DNA of 64,000 nucleotides from NCBI GenBank assembly GCA_022605405.1, contig JABYQQ010000001.1, positions 1,550,001 through 1,614,000 on the forward strand, in the 5' to 3' direction. A program made the position numbers and the translations under genes. The first letter of the stretch is position 1. Every line of letters begins with the position of its first letter. The notes beneath the pieces were generated by a model. That model was not told the origin of the DNA. It made no database searches and worked only from the letters and a program-made list of their open reading frames with translations. Below, in pieces: positions 11,065 to 21,363 of this stretch. The DNA is from Earliella scabrosa. Lineage: Eukaryota > Basidiomycota > Agaricomycetes > Polyporales > Polyporaceae.

Positions 11065-11930
11065 CTAGTCAATGAGATATTTGCGCTTGAAGAACGCACG
11101 AAGGTGGAATATCTGCCACACGCCCAAGCCAACGAGGGACGCGAACATGAACCACGCGAAGTTCTTCACGCGAGCCTGTGTCGACACTGCCCACGAACGT
11201 GAGGCCCAAGCGTGGAGGAGGGAAGAGAGACAGAGGGTGGAACGTACTGTTTGTCTTCTGGAACCGCTCTTCACGGGCTTTCAGGTAGTCCATCTCGTCC
11301 ACGATCTCCTTCACTATACCCTCCAGTTTGCGCATCTCCGTCTCCAGCCCCGAGAGGGACTCCTGGTTGGCGATAGCACTGGCAGGCCCCAGAGGTCAGT
11401 ATATGGAGGATACAAGGAGGGACGCCACACGCACTTGTAGTCGACGGCGTCCGCACCGATGTCCACGTCGAGGTCGATGACCCTCGAACGAGCCTTCCCG
11501 TCATTCGTGCCGCCTTAATATGGCAGGACAACGCTCAGCTTCACCCCAACACCCTCAGTGCGACCCAAACACGCATGTACGCACCCGTCTCAAGATAATT
11601 GCGGAAACACACGCCAATATCGCCCTCAGCGTGCGCCGTGATCGCGAACCGCTTCTCCCCACTAATCCCCTTCTTGTGCAGGTACACGTTCTTGTGCTCG
11701 CTCGAGTCGATGACCTCGATGTCGAGCCGCTGGCCCTCACCGGGCCCGACGTTCGCGGTCACGATGACGAGCGCGCCTGGGTGCGCGGCGTTCCATATGC
11801 ACTTCGAGGGCGGGTAACGGGCGGCGGGGATGTTGAACTTGATGGCGGATGCGGGCTGGGAGAGGCAGACGAGGAGAGCGACGAGGAGTAATGGCAGGGC
11901 TTGGAGGCCCATGCGAGGGGTGGATACCAT
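11065..11930 (-). CDS. ERV25: p24/emp24-family cargo receptor, Erv25-like (p24 delta)
   Basis: Signal peptide (LPLLLVALLVCLSQPASA), a GOLD domain with its two cysteines (PSKCIW and DIGVCFRNYLETG), a coiled-coil segment (ETEMRKLEGIVKEIVDEMDY, LKAREERFQKTN), one membrane helix (NFAWFMFASLVGLGVWQIF) and the cytosolic tail HLRAFFKRKYLID. The tail has the FF pair used for COPII exit and basic residues for COPI retrieval. The frame stays open across introns with donors GTGCGT, GTGCGT and GTACGT; one acceptor ends TTAAG. The tail and VGLGVWQ fit the p24-delta/Erv25 branch better than Emp24. Expected role: heterotetrameric p24 complex cycling between ER and Golgi, packaging GPI-anchored and other cargo. 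Confidence 0.85.
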
Positions 11931-12397
11931 CAGAGCAGAAAATTCTCGAGACCAGGGAGGATGTAAGAAGTGTTCGGCGAGGTCGTGAAAGGCGTTGGTG
12001 GATGTCGTCGGAGCCCAAGACGTCGAGGGGAGGGCGGGGTGGTGAGCGTGAAGATGAGAATGGCGAGCACGCGCGCCAAAGGCTTGCTGGCAGTCGCGTG
12101 TGAAACGACGAGAGCTGGACGAGAGCGCGAGCTCCTTGGTTCCCGGCCATCTCCCTCCCTTCGAAAACTACAGTTTATCATCTCCAGGCAGCCAGAGTCG
12201 CGCGCGACCGTACCAGGCCAACGAACGTCGAGCCGGACACCCTACTTAGTACTCAGAGGTACATGATAGTACATATTAGATGGAGGACAGATCTAGAGTA
12301 GTACGACTAAGCAGTACAGGTATCGTAGAAGAACATGTTGGAACAGATAGAGCATCGTCCACAGCCCTCGGCGAGGGCGACACAACGCAAAGCAACT
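11931..12397. other. Intergenic
   Basis: Promoter side of the p24 gene and 3' flank of the minus-strand Gly/Tyr-rich gene. No gene is seen. Confidence 0.5.
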
Positions 12398-13795
12398 TTA
12401 CCCGATCACACACCCCGAAGACGGGTAGTTCGCCGAGCTATAAGGGTACGGTGGCTGGGCATATCCCCCATACTGGCCTCCTGCATATCCGCCACCACCA
12501 TATCCCGGCCCATAGCCCGCATAACCCCCGGTGTACGGCGTATACCCGTACCCTCCGTTCCCAGTCTGGACGATCTCAACGCTGTTCGCGCGGTGGTGCC
12601 CGTGGTGGTGGTGGTGGTGCCTATCGCGCGAGTGCGAGTGGTGATGGTGCCCATGTCGCTCGCGCGAGTGCGACCTGCCTCGCGAGTGTGAGCGGTGCCG
12701 CGGGCGCGTCACCACGACGGTGGAGCCTGCGGGTGCGGGGATCGTCCGAACAGAGGGCGAATGGCTGCCATACGAGCCGGCGTACGAGGTCGAGATGGGG
12801 AGCCCCCCGCCGGAGAGGTAGGGCGAGGGAACGGGGCTGGGTGGGAAGACGGTCGAGCCGCCTCCAAGCATGCTCGTGAACTGTGTGCCCCACCCGTCAG
12901 CATGAGATGCTCCAACATCGTACTTAGAGGAGGTCAAGGTACTCACTCGATCTGCAAGGCCCGCGGCTGTGGCCGCTGCTGACTCGCATGCGGCGCGTTG
13001 GCCGTACGTGTCCATCGAGCGTCCCGCGTACTGCCACAGTCGAGTTGCTGCAATTCGTGCAGTCAGCATAAGGAGCCGTGAACCGAATCCGAACCCAGAA
13101 GCACGGTACCAACCTTCTGCAATAGCCATACCTATAAGACCCTCCCGTTGCATCATGCGGTCCGCACTGAGCGGTGCATACAGTGACGAGTTGTGCTTCC
13201 ACGTGCGATATACTTCATATGCTGCGGCTGCGCCGACATCCGCAGGGAGGAGTTGCGTCAGAGGAGTCTGGCCAACGGGCACGAGAACGAGGATGTCAGC
13301 GAGATCACTCTAGACGAGACGAGGGATAGGAGGAATTTGAAGCTCACCATCCCACTGTAAACGAGGTTGTGCCAATGCCGCGCCGTACGGTGGTCCACCC
13401 CGATTCCCGTGTACGAGCCTATCCGACCCATGATGTTGTTGTAGAACATTCTGGGCAAGAAGCAGTGTTAGTCTCCTTGAATCACCGGTGTCAATATCGA
13501 CTATGCGGGGCTCACTCACGGGTCAGGGTTTATCGCATGTGCGTTATAGAAGTCATATCCAGTCCCTAGATGATTCAAGCAACATCATCAATACAGGGAC
13601 CTTCGACCAGAGGGAAGCTGGACCCACATGTAGGTTGAGGTTGGAACGTCGGCATCGGAGGAGGCACGAATTGGAACTACACGGTGCACAAGTCAGCCGC
13701 CGAACATTCTAGGTCCTAGGACATCTCGAACGGTCGCGCACCTGGGAGGTTCCCCATCCGGGCACGGCCGAGCGGTAGTAGTCGTATGCTGCCAT
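12398..13795 (-). CDS. Gly/Tyr-rich protein of unknown function, paralogue 1
   Basis: Starts at ATG 13,795 (MAAYDYYRSAVPGWGTSQ) and ends at 12,398. Short exons encode FQFVPPPMPTFQPQPT, then DFYNAHAINPDP. A conserved core follows: LLPADVGAAAAYEVYRTWK, DRMMQREGLIGMAIAE, ATRLWQYAGRSMDTYG and ACESAAATAAGLADRV. The tail is rich in Gly, Tyr, His, Arg and Ser, with HGHHRANSVEIVQTG and a GYGPGYGGGGY stretch. Its partner at 19,616-21,363 matches nearly exon for exon, so the splice pattern is mutually supported. No named family is recognised. The helical core plus a low-complexity, His/Gly/Tyr-rich tail suggests an assembly or phase-separating protein, but nothing shows this directly. Confidence 0.8.
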
Positions 13796-13843
13796 TGCGA
13801 GTTCGCGGAAAGCGGTACCCAGAGCTTGGCTGATGGCGCAGCG

Positions 13844-13850
13844 TTATATA
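13844..13850 (-). promoter_or_regulatory. TATA box of Gly/Tyr-rich paralogue 1
   Basis: TATATAA on the minus strand about 50 bases upstream of the ATG at 13,795, within a short 5' leader. Confidence 0.5.
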
Positions 13851-14747
13851 CGCCATGGAGAAGCTCAAGCACGCCGAGGCCGGCGAGTTCGGCAGTAATG
13901 GAGAGACCCTCCGCGTCCCCGACTTCGCGCCTTCTGCATAATGGTCCTTGGCGCATGCACCGGATTTGTCCACGCGCCCTGCACTTGCTCCGTTCGGCAC
14001 GGGGCCGCCGGACCTAAGAGTGACAAACTTTGTGCCGCTGGACGGTGTCCTTGATGCCTATTGCATACTTATGGGAGCGTTGCGTATCGTGTGACGTCGG
14101 CGACCAGCCGCAGTTATTTGATGTTCCGACGCGGGGTCTCGTGGATGTCCACTAAGATGAGACACAGAAATGAAAGAATAGTTGATGTGTAAGCAGTCTG
14201 AACGAAGAGACGAGCAACAGCGAGCAACACGTTTCGCGCCCCGACACGGCGCCGATCGGGTACCTGATTCGTCTTACCAGCTGCAAACCTGCTGAGGCAG
14301 CTGAACAGAACGTCAACATGAGCTAGCATCAGCTGAGAGTCGTGCTTCTGGTATCAGTATCCGTAGCATAGCCCGTGTCTTCGGCATGGAGAGGATATGA
14401 CTCGTACCCCGGGTCCCGCCGTTGAATGACGATGCAAGTCACCGGGTTAACGATGAACCAGCACCGGGCACCTCAGTGCACCTCGAGACATCTAGGATGC
14501 GCGTACGGCATCTCGGCACAGGATGGAGCGTGTCGAGGCGTGTCGTTGTGTATAGAGTGGGTGCCAAGACGGCATGCGGCGTCTCCTCCGAGTCCGTTCT
14601 TCGACTCGCCGGCGAGTTACGAGTACGGACGTCCAACTGGGAATCTCAAAGGAAGGCGTACCTGACTTCACGTATGACAGTCGCGACTTAGCACATACCG
14701 CATGTGCTGCTCATACCAGCCTACAGGTCGGGAATCGCATTCACCCA
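13851..14747. other. Intergenic
   Basis: Only short overlapping frames without splice support or recognisable motifs. I see no gene. Confidence 0.4.
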
Positions 14748-15578
14748 CTATGACGAGCTGGCTGGACTTGAGTTGTCTAGGGATAGTTTCCGATCCCCCA
14801 GGCTAGGCTCGCCGTCTAGCGATTTCGAAGACGTCGTACGACGCTGATGTCGCGCCTCTGACAGGGCTTTCGAGCGCGTAGTGTACGTTTGCAGTACGAA
14901 CAGAGCAACAGCCTACACGCAGGTCAGCATGCCCTCTCACAGAGTACAGACTGAGTCCCGTACGAAAGTCCGGAACAAGGGGTGTATATGCATATCTATG
15001 CCGGGGACACTCACCATTAGAACTGCACCCATCATAATCCGTTCCTTCCACCTCTCGTCCATCCCGACGTCCAGCTCTGCCCGACGCCTCTGTCTGGCTC
15101 GCCACATTGCCGTGCTCAGATCGTGGTAACTTGCTCTCGTTGCCCCCGCGAACCCCTCAGAGTCGGCCCCGTCCGGAGAACCCGAACCCGCCGGCCTCTT
15201 GCCTGAGAGGATCGCGTATGCAGAGGAGATGGCCTGGAACCGCGCGTGTGCAACTTCAGGGGGGACGCCTCCAGCACGGGCCGCAGGTGAGTCGGGATGG
15301 TATATGCGCACGAGATCATAGTCTAATGAGATGAAAGCACAACTTGAGCACGAGGACATCCTGTTGTCGTGAAGAGACACACAACGTGCTTTCACATCTG
15401 CTCGTGTTGCGCTCTTCGGAAGGTGAAAAATCTGATGCGGTGTCGGATGGGAGTTGGCAGGGAATGGATACGGGTTCGCACTCGTTGATGCCGTCCTGTT
15501 CTGTATGCTGGTACACCGTACTAGTCGGCAGCGGGTGCAGGAGTTCCGCCAGGCGTTCACTTGCGACAGTCGCTGCAT
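14748..15578 (-). CDS. J-domain (DnaJ-like) protein with presequence and C-terminal membrane helix
   Basis: Starts at ATG 15,578. The first 35 residues (MQRLSQVNAWRNSCTRCRLV and onward) are Arg-rich and lack acidic residues, like a mitochondrial presequence. The J domain runs NPYPFPANSHPTPHQIFHLP, SATRADVKA, then after a phase-1 intron HYDLVRIYHPDSP with the essential HPD (about 15,292-15,306), and FQAISSAYAILSGK. A basic segment (WRARQRRRAELDVG) precedes one membrane helix assembled across the last intron (15,014-14,913): IMMGAVLMAVALFVLQTY. A short Ser-rich tail ends at the TAG at 14,748-14,750. Role: Hsp70 co-chaperone stimulating ATP hydrolysis, probably anchored in a mitochondrial membrane (inference). 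Targets unknown. Confidence 0.82.
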
Positions 15579-15938
15579 GAGACTTGACCTCTTCGCCGAG
15601 AGAAACTTGAGAGTGAGAGAGGTATGATGGAAAGAGAGTCGAAGTGAGCCTGATCGGTTGCAAGAGTGGGAGACGGCGAGACGAGCATGAGCAAAGGAGG
15701 GCCAGCCAGGGGCCAGCCGTTCAGAGCTTCCGCGCTCCAGCAAGCTGTTCCCGGCCCGACGGGCCGAGCTACCAGATAGTCGAGTTCGGGCGCTTCGTGT
15801 GTCTCTCCCAACCACCAACGTAACCACTGTTGTTGATCTTAGGAGTAAGTCCCACTCAGACATCGTTGATATATCGGTGCTCTCAGAATTGTTCAGAGAT
15901 GTTCAGCTTTTACATGTGCTGACAGCGTCATGTAGACC

Positions 15939-17009
15939 ATGGATCAACTGCCCGTCGAGGTCCTCCACCTCATCTTCGAGTTTGCGTCAACCGATGGTGG
16001 CTACACTGCCTGTTCCCTATCTCTCACGTCAAAGGCAGTCAAAGCAATTGCTCAAACTACCAGCTTTCACTCTGTCGCGTTAGTCGTAGAGCGCCGCTGC
16101 CTTGACACCTTCCTCGCATCGTACAAGACACGGTGTTCGCTTCCCGAACATCCTAGACTGAAGGTCGCCCATCTCCACTTGCGGAGAAAGCGCGAGAGAC
16201 CCTACGTTGTAAACGACCTCGCGCTCGGAGAAGACGATGAGGATGAGAGATTCCCCAGCTACGTCTCCGCTGCTCGTGAGCTCTTCCGCCTGTGTGCGGC
16301 GGACGACCTACAATCGCTGGTCATTCCGTACCTCGGCATGTACGACCTCCCCCTTGAGCTCTTCAATCGTCCATTCGCATCCCTGCGCGAGCTCACACTC
16401 CTCGGGCACGGCCTCACGCACATATACCTCGCGGCCAACACGCCCCTATCCCCACTCTTCCCTGCCCTCACCCATCTCCACATCGTCGCCCCGCGCGTGT
16501 ACAACTTCTCGTTCAAACCTTGGATTGCCCACGCACCCCGTGTCACTCACCTCCGCTGCTCATGCTTCCCGCTCTTTGGCGAGCCTCTCAAGGAGCTCCC
16601 CGCCGTGCTCGGAACTCCCCCCTATCCATACAAGGGCGGCCGCCGCCACGCCACGGTCGGCCCCGCACCTGCTCAACGGTCCTACCCCTCTCTGCGCGAC
16701 GTCATCATCCAGCCGGAGAAGTGGCCGAGGCCCGGGTGGGGTTGGCCACGTACGGCCGCGTTTATGCAGTTCAGTCAGACGCTTGATTGGATCGCGGCGC
16801 GGGCGCAGACGGCCGAGCTGCGTGTGCATGTCTTGGCTCCCTACGCGCGTGCCCCGGAATGGGAGGAACGGGCTCGGAGTGATTGGGAGAGGCGAGTCTT
16901 CGATGGCTTATGTGGGGACTGGCTCACGGACGAGGATGCGGAGGAGGAAAGAGAGGTGTTGGTGGATGATGAGCGCCACGAGGGCAGCGAGACCGAGAGC
17001 GAAGAATGA
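15939..17009 (+). CDS. F-box protein, single exon
   Basis: 356 residues without introns. The N-terminus MDQLPVEVLHLIFEFAS, followed by ACSLSLTSKAVKAIAQ, is a clear F-box-type start (Skp1-binding motif). The middle has leucine-rich segments such as FASLRELTLLGHGLTHIYLA and FPALTHLHIVAPRVYNF, typical of degenerate LRR recognition regions. The C-terminus is strongly acidic (DEDAEEEREVLVDDERHEG). Expected role: substrate adaptor of an SCF ubiquitin ligase; substrate unknown. The ATG at 15,939 was chosen because the F-box begins right after it. Confidence 0.8.
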   Translation: MDQLPVEVLHLIFEFASTDGGYTACSLSLTSKAVKAIAQTTSFHSVALVVERRCLDTFLASYKTRCSLPEHPRLKVAHLHLRRKRERPYVVNDLALGEDDEDERFPSYVSAARELFRLCAADDLQSLVIPYLGMYDLPLELFNRPFASLRELTLLGHGLTHIYLAANTPLSPLFPALTHLHIVAPRVYNFSFKPWIAHAPRVTHLRCSCFPLFGEPLKELPAVLGTPPYPYKGGRRHATVGPAPAQRSYPSLRDVIIQPEKWPRPGWGWPRTAAFMQFSQTLDWIAARAQTAELRVHVLAPYARAPEWEERARSDWERRVFDGLCGDWLTDEDAEEEREVLVDDERHEGSETESEE

Positions 17010-17103
17010 ACAGGGCAGCTAGGAGCCCTGCTACCAGAGTGTATTGTACAATATGTGTGAGACAATCCATTCTTGAGCCATACACGTAACAGTGTCAGCA
17101 CGG

Positions 17104-19233
17104 TTATACCCATCGTGGCCAGTATTTATGTATCTCCTCTGGATCCCGACACACCGCCGGAAGCTCTGCAACCCACGCAAGCCCCGGCGCCGACGACGGA
17201 TCCGCAACGTCGAGCTCCATAGTCACCCCCACCTCGACGCACTCCTCGACATACCCCTCCAGTCTGCCCCGCACGACGTCTTCATAATACCATGCATCTG
17301 CTCCCCATTCCTCATCTACATCCCAGGGCCTGCCGAGCACGAGACGACGGATGGGGTGGCGCGCCTGGGCGCGCTGTTCGAGCATCGTCGCCATGTCCTC
17401 CACGTCCCAGGACAGGACGTCGGACCGCCAGAATATGCAGATTGTCTCGAGGGCGGGGTGCGCGACCTCGTTCTCCTTCCCGACGGACTGCTCGAGGCCC
17501 GGTAGAGTGGCTCCCGCCCCGGGCAGAAGATTGAATTGGGATGGCCTGTTGGATGGCAGAACCCTCGGGGCGTACCGCCCAAAGATGGCAGGGGGATCGC
17601 GGGGCTCCTGCGGGCGAGCGCATACCAGGATGGTGACGCGTTCCAGATGGGGCAAAGCCGTGAGGACCGGTTCGTAGAACCAGCACGGCACCCAGAGGTG
17701 CGTGACGGTGGCGAAGAGTGGGAACGTGGTGAGGAGCTCCTGGAGGTGACTCGCGAAGTCGCGCTCGCCGAGCATTGGAATGTTCAATGCTCGTCGATCA
17801 TGTTGATAGACGTCTATGCGCAGAGTAAACTGGACGCCACGACCGGCGGGATTGTCTGTGGTTCCCTTCCCCGTCACTGCGTAGAGGGATATTGTCCGAT
17901 CTTCGCCTTGGACTCCGTGGATGTCGATGTCTTCGCATGAGTATACAATGCGAAGACTGCCTATGACACCGCTACGCTGAACGTGCGGTAGCCGTCGTAA
18001 ACACGGGAGTACCTCGAGGGTGCACAGCCCATGAAGTCGCACGGCGCATGTGAGAGGAATGACAAGGTGGGGAAGGAAGTTTCGTAGGAATCTCACATAG
18101 TTGACGGCATCGGGACGAGCACATAGGTCCCCTGCTTTGTAGAACCTGCGACCTGGCTCGGTGATGGAGAGTTTTCGGAGGCGCGGAAGGGTTGCCGAGA
18201 CGTAACTGAGTGACGAACCTGGCGGCGGTACTCTATAGACCGAAGAAATCGCCTGGAGATACAGCTCGCACAGCGCTGGGCAAGACGCGAGAAAAGAGAG
18301 TAACTCTCCGGTGCTCCATTTCGGTGTCGAACGTGATTGTTCCAGGCTATTTGCCAATACGAAGCTTGTAAGTCCTGTGAGAGGTGTCATAGTACCAAGC
18401 AATTCTCGATGTATAACGTGCGCAATGTTGACGCGCACGCCGGAAGGAGGGGGACTTGGGTACGGATGCACAGCGTTGGGAGCTTGATCCAACAGTGGCG
18501 GAGATTGGGAAGATCGTGCAGCGTCGTTAGCTTCTGTACGAGGTCCGTGAACTCCTTCACAACGTCCGGATGGTCATCAGGACCTTCGATGATCAACGAC
18601 TGTACGTGCGGAGTCGCATGTTCCTGTAGAAGGGTGAAAGTATCCTCGACATCTTCTGCCCAGGTGCAATAGATGTGTAACGGAAGGTTCGGAGCGCGCT
18701 GTCGGATTCCTCGGACAAGAGCCCACGGAGTGTCTTGCGTACCTATGACCACTGTTGACCACAGCTTGGGGGTGTCCAGCACAAGATCGCGCCAACGGTG
18801 ACACACTGTGCTGACTCGCAGGGTGTCTTGTATGTTCACAGCTGGGAAAAGATGAGGGGCGGGAGGAAGATCCCGTGTATTGACGCGGGGCAACCGTTCG
18901 GGAACCATGGCAATGATAGTAGAGAGGATCTCTGCCGGGAGCCTGTTGATGGCACTGCTGGCGTTCATTCGTCGTCGAGTTATCGACGATGCTTTCCGCA
19001 ACAAGCCATCTAGCTCTTGAAGCTGTGAAAGCATGTGAGATCAATGGCGAGTTCAATATGGCTTCACACCCATAGCTCACTTTCTCCATGGTCGTAGTCC
19101 TTTGAGATAATGTCAGCTTTATTAAGGAGTCCAACACACATGACCAGACTCACAGGTTCGACAACCCATCGTCGGTGTGAGTCGTCTCTAACCATGCGTT
19201 CAAAGCATGTTCGAGGTTCGCTTGTTGGTCCAT
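17104..19233 (-). CDS. F-box/LRR-like protein with an apparent frameshift
   Basis: Small 5' exons: ATG at 19,233 (MDQQANLEHALNAWLETT), then LTTTMEK, then LQELDGLLRKASSITRRR, INRLPAEILSTIIAMVPE (F-box) and VSTVCHRWRDLVLDTPKLWS. The long last part carries leucine-rich segments and ends CRDPEEIHKYWPRWV-stop at 17,104. The frame breaks at about 18,388-18,396: LRTLYIENCLVL reaches TGA while the following TPLTGLTSFVLANSL is in another frame. The transposon-split paralogue reads through this place, so a one-base deletion or a sequencing error is the simplest explanation; no intron of plausible size fits. Same family and exon pattern as the gene at 61,301-62,712 plus 32,860-33,688. Possibly a recent pseudogene. 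Confidence 0.75.
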
Positions 19234-19615
19234 TCGGGATCGGTGGACTCAGGTCGCGGCGTTGGCAAGTGAGGTCAAGTCTGCGTTCGCGGAGATTGAA
19301 CTCTATCCATAAAAGGGAGTTGAAGCGCCCATAGATCTCCCAGAAGCGACGTGGCAAGTTGGATTAACTTCCAGTTATACATAAGTGCTCTTCATCCCGG
19401 TGGCTTCATAGTCTGTCGTAAGTATTCCCTCTAGCTAGCGGCGTGGGATGAGAACATGATACACTGACAGCGGCAGGCTTGCAGATGCAGAGATGATGTC
19501 AGAGGCCACCCACTCCACGGTCGCTTGGACTTCCTCTCCGCGCGGGCGATACACGTAGTAGTATTAGTATCGCCCAGCGACGCGTAGTCTCTACAGACCG
19601 CTTTCTTCTACCACC
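19234..19615. other. Divergent intergenic region
   Basis: Shared upstream region of the minus-strand F-box gene and the plus-strand Gly/Tyr-rich paralogue 2. No gene is seen. Confidence 0.5.
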
Positions 19616-21363
19616 ATGGCCGCGTACGACTACTACAGAAGCTCAATGCCTGGCTGGGGCACGTCCCAGGTACGTCGATGAGCTCGGGACGTTGGGAACT
19701 TTCCTCCAAGAATCCATGTCTTACCCACCTCGTGACAATGCGCAGTTCCAGCTCGGTGCACCCCCCGCTCCCATGTTCCATCCCCAGCCATCGTGTACGT
19801 ACGTCCTCCACGTTCCCGACTTCCAGATGCTCATGCTGCGGACGATCCTTGCCAGGGGGAGGACTAGATTTCTACAATGCGCATGCCATCAACCCCGATA
19901 CGTGAGTAGTGCCCAAAATACACTGTGTCGGTCTGGCGGCTTGACATGGACTCCCTCTCCACATAGCGATTTCTACCACGGCATAATGTCGCGCGCCCCG
20001 CACTTTGCCTCGATGGGTATAGGGCACGACGACTCGCGCTACTGGCATAGACGGGTTTACAGCGGACTGGTGCGCGTGACGTTCGAGTTGGATGGGCTCC
20101 AATGCTAACGCATGCATATAGGCACCTCTGCTCCAACTCCTGCCAAATGACATCGGCGCAGCCGCAGCATACGAAGCGTACCGCACTTGGAAGCACAACT
20201 CTTTCCTGTACGAACCTCTGAGCGCGGACCGCGAACAACAGCGAGAAGGTCTGATCGGCATGGCCATCGCAGAGGGTATGGCGCCTCCTCTCTGTCCATG
20301 TCCCTCTCGGTGCGAGCGGTCCTGATGGCCTTTGTCTCCTTTAGCTACGCGCCTGTGGCAACACAGTGGCCGCACCGCAGACACCTACGGCCTCCGCGTA
20401 GCCTCTGAAGCCGCCGCCGCCGCAGCGTCCATCCTCGCAGAGCGCGTACGTCTCTCATCTCCTCAGATATCAACGTGGATCTGACCGCAATCTGCACGAC
20501 AGTGGCTCAGCAGGGTGAGCGTAGGCGGCGGGCTCGGCAGCCTCGGAGGCGTTGCGCCCTCCTACGCGTCCAGCGGCGGCAGCAGCTACGGCGGGTACAG
20601 CCCGAGCTACCGCGGACGACGCTCCTCGTTCAGCTCGCCAGGCCTCATGCCAGGCGCTGCGCCGCTCGGAGGCTCTCCCTACCTCGGCGCACGCACGATG
20701 GGCGGCGGGATCTCGCCCGTCGCCTCACCCATGCTCGGACCCACCGCCGGAGCAGCAGGAATGGGCATGGGCGGGATCTCGCCTGGCGGGTCTCCGATGC
20801 TCGGTGCGGGCGGGACGCTCCCCGGAGCCGGGATGGGAGGGATGGGAGCAGGTGGTATACCTGGCGCCGGCCTCGGAGCAGGCATACCCGGTGCTGGCCT
20901 CGGCCTCGGAGGAGGGATCGCAGGCGCAGGCGCGAACGTGAACGTGCAGACCGTCCCGCCCGGGTCGACGATCATCTTCAACCGCCCCCACCGGTCGAGG
21001 CGCCACTCGCACTCGGGCCACCACTCCTCCGGACGGCACCACCGCTCGCGGAGCGTGGACGTCATCCAGACGGGCGGCTCTGGGCACGGATATGGGGGAT
21101 ACGGGGGATACGGAGGATACGGGGGATACGGAGGTGGCTATGGGGGTGCGTATGGAGGCGCGATGGGCGGGTATGGCGTAGGGCAGGGACACGGGGGATA
21201 CGGAGGGCCCGGGTATGGAGGAGGGTACGGAGGAGGCGGGTATGGTGCGGGCGGATACGGCAGAGGCGGGTATGGCGCGGGTGGTGGGATGTATGGGACG
21301 CACGGAGGCGCGTATGCGTCGTCGATGTATGGCGGCGGGGGCAGGATCTATGCCGGGATGTAG
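19616..21363 (+). CDS. Gly/Tyr-rich protein of unknown function, paralogue 2
   Basis: ATG at 19,616 begins MAAYDYYRSSMPGWGTSQ before GTACGT. Later exons are FQLGAPPAPMFHPQPS, WGGLDFYNAHAINPDT, DFYHGIMSRAPHFASMGIG, then LLPNDIGAAAAYEAYRTWK, REQQREGLIGMAIAE, ATRLWQHSGRTADTYG and SEAAAAAASILAERV. The last exon (from about 20,515) encodes 280 residues of Gly/Ser/Pro/Tyr-rich sequence. It includes GAGIPGAGLGLGG, a basic HSHSGHHSSGRHHRSRSVDV patch and a run of Tyr-Gly-Gly repeats. It is clearly paralogous to the gene at 12,398-13,795 (same start, exon order and VEIVQTG/VDVIQTG motif), in the opposite orientation 6 kb away. Function unknown. Confidence 0.82.
21080..21300 (+). repeat. Short tandem repeat encoding Gly-Tyr-Gly units
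   Basis: Repeated 9-mers of the GGATACGGG type inside the last exon of the Gly/Tyr-rich paralogue 2, degenerating downstream. Replication slippage probably varies the tail length. Confidence 0.7.

Noticed and set aside
18380..18410. A tiny intron explaining the frame change in the F-box gene
   Set aside because: The only GT...AG pair at the place would be about 22 bases, too short for fungal splicing.
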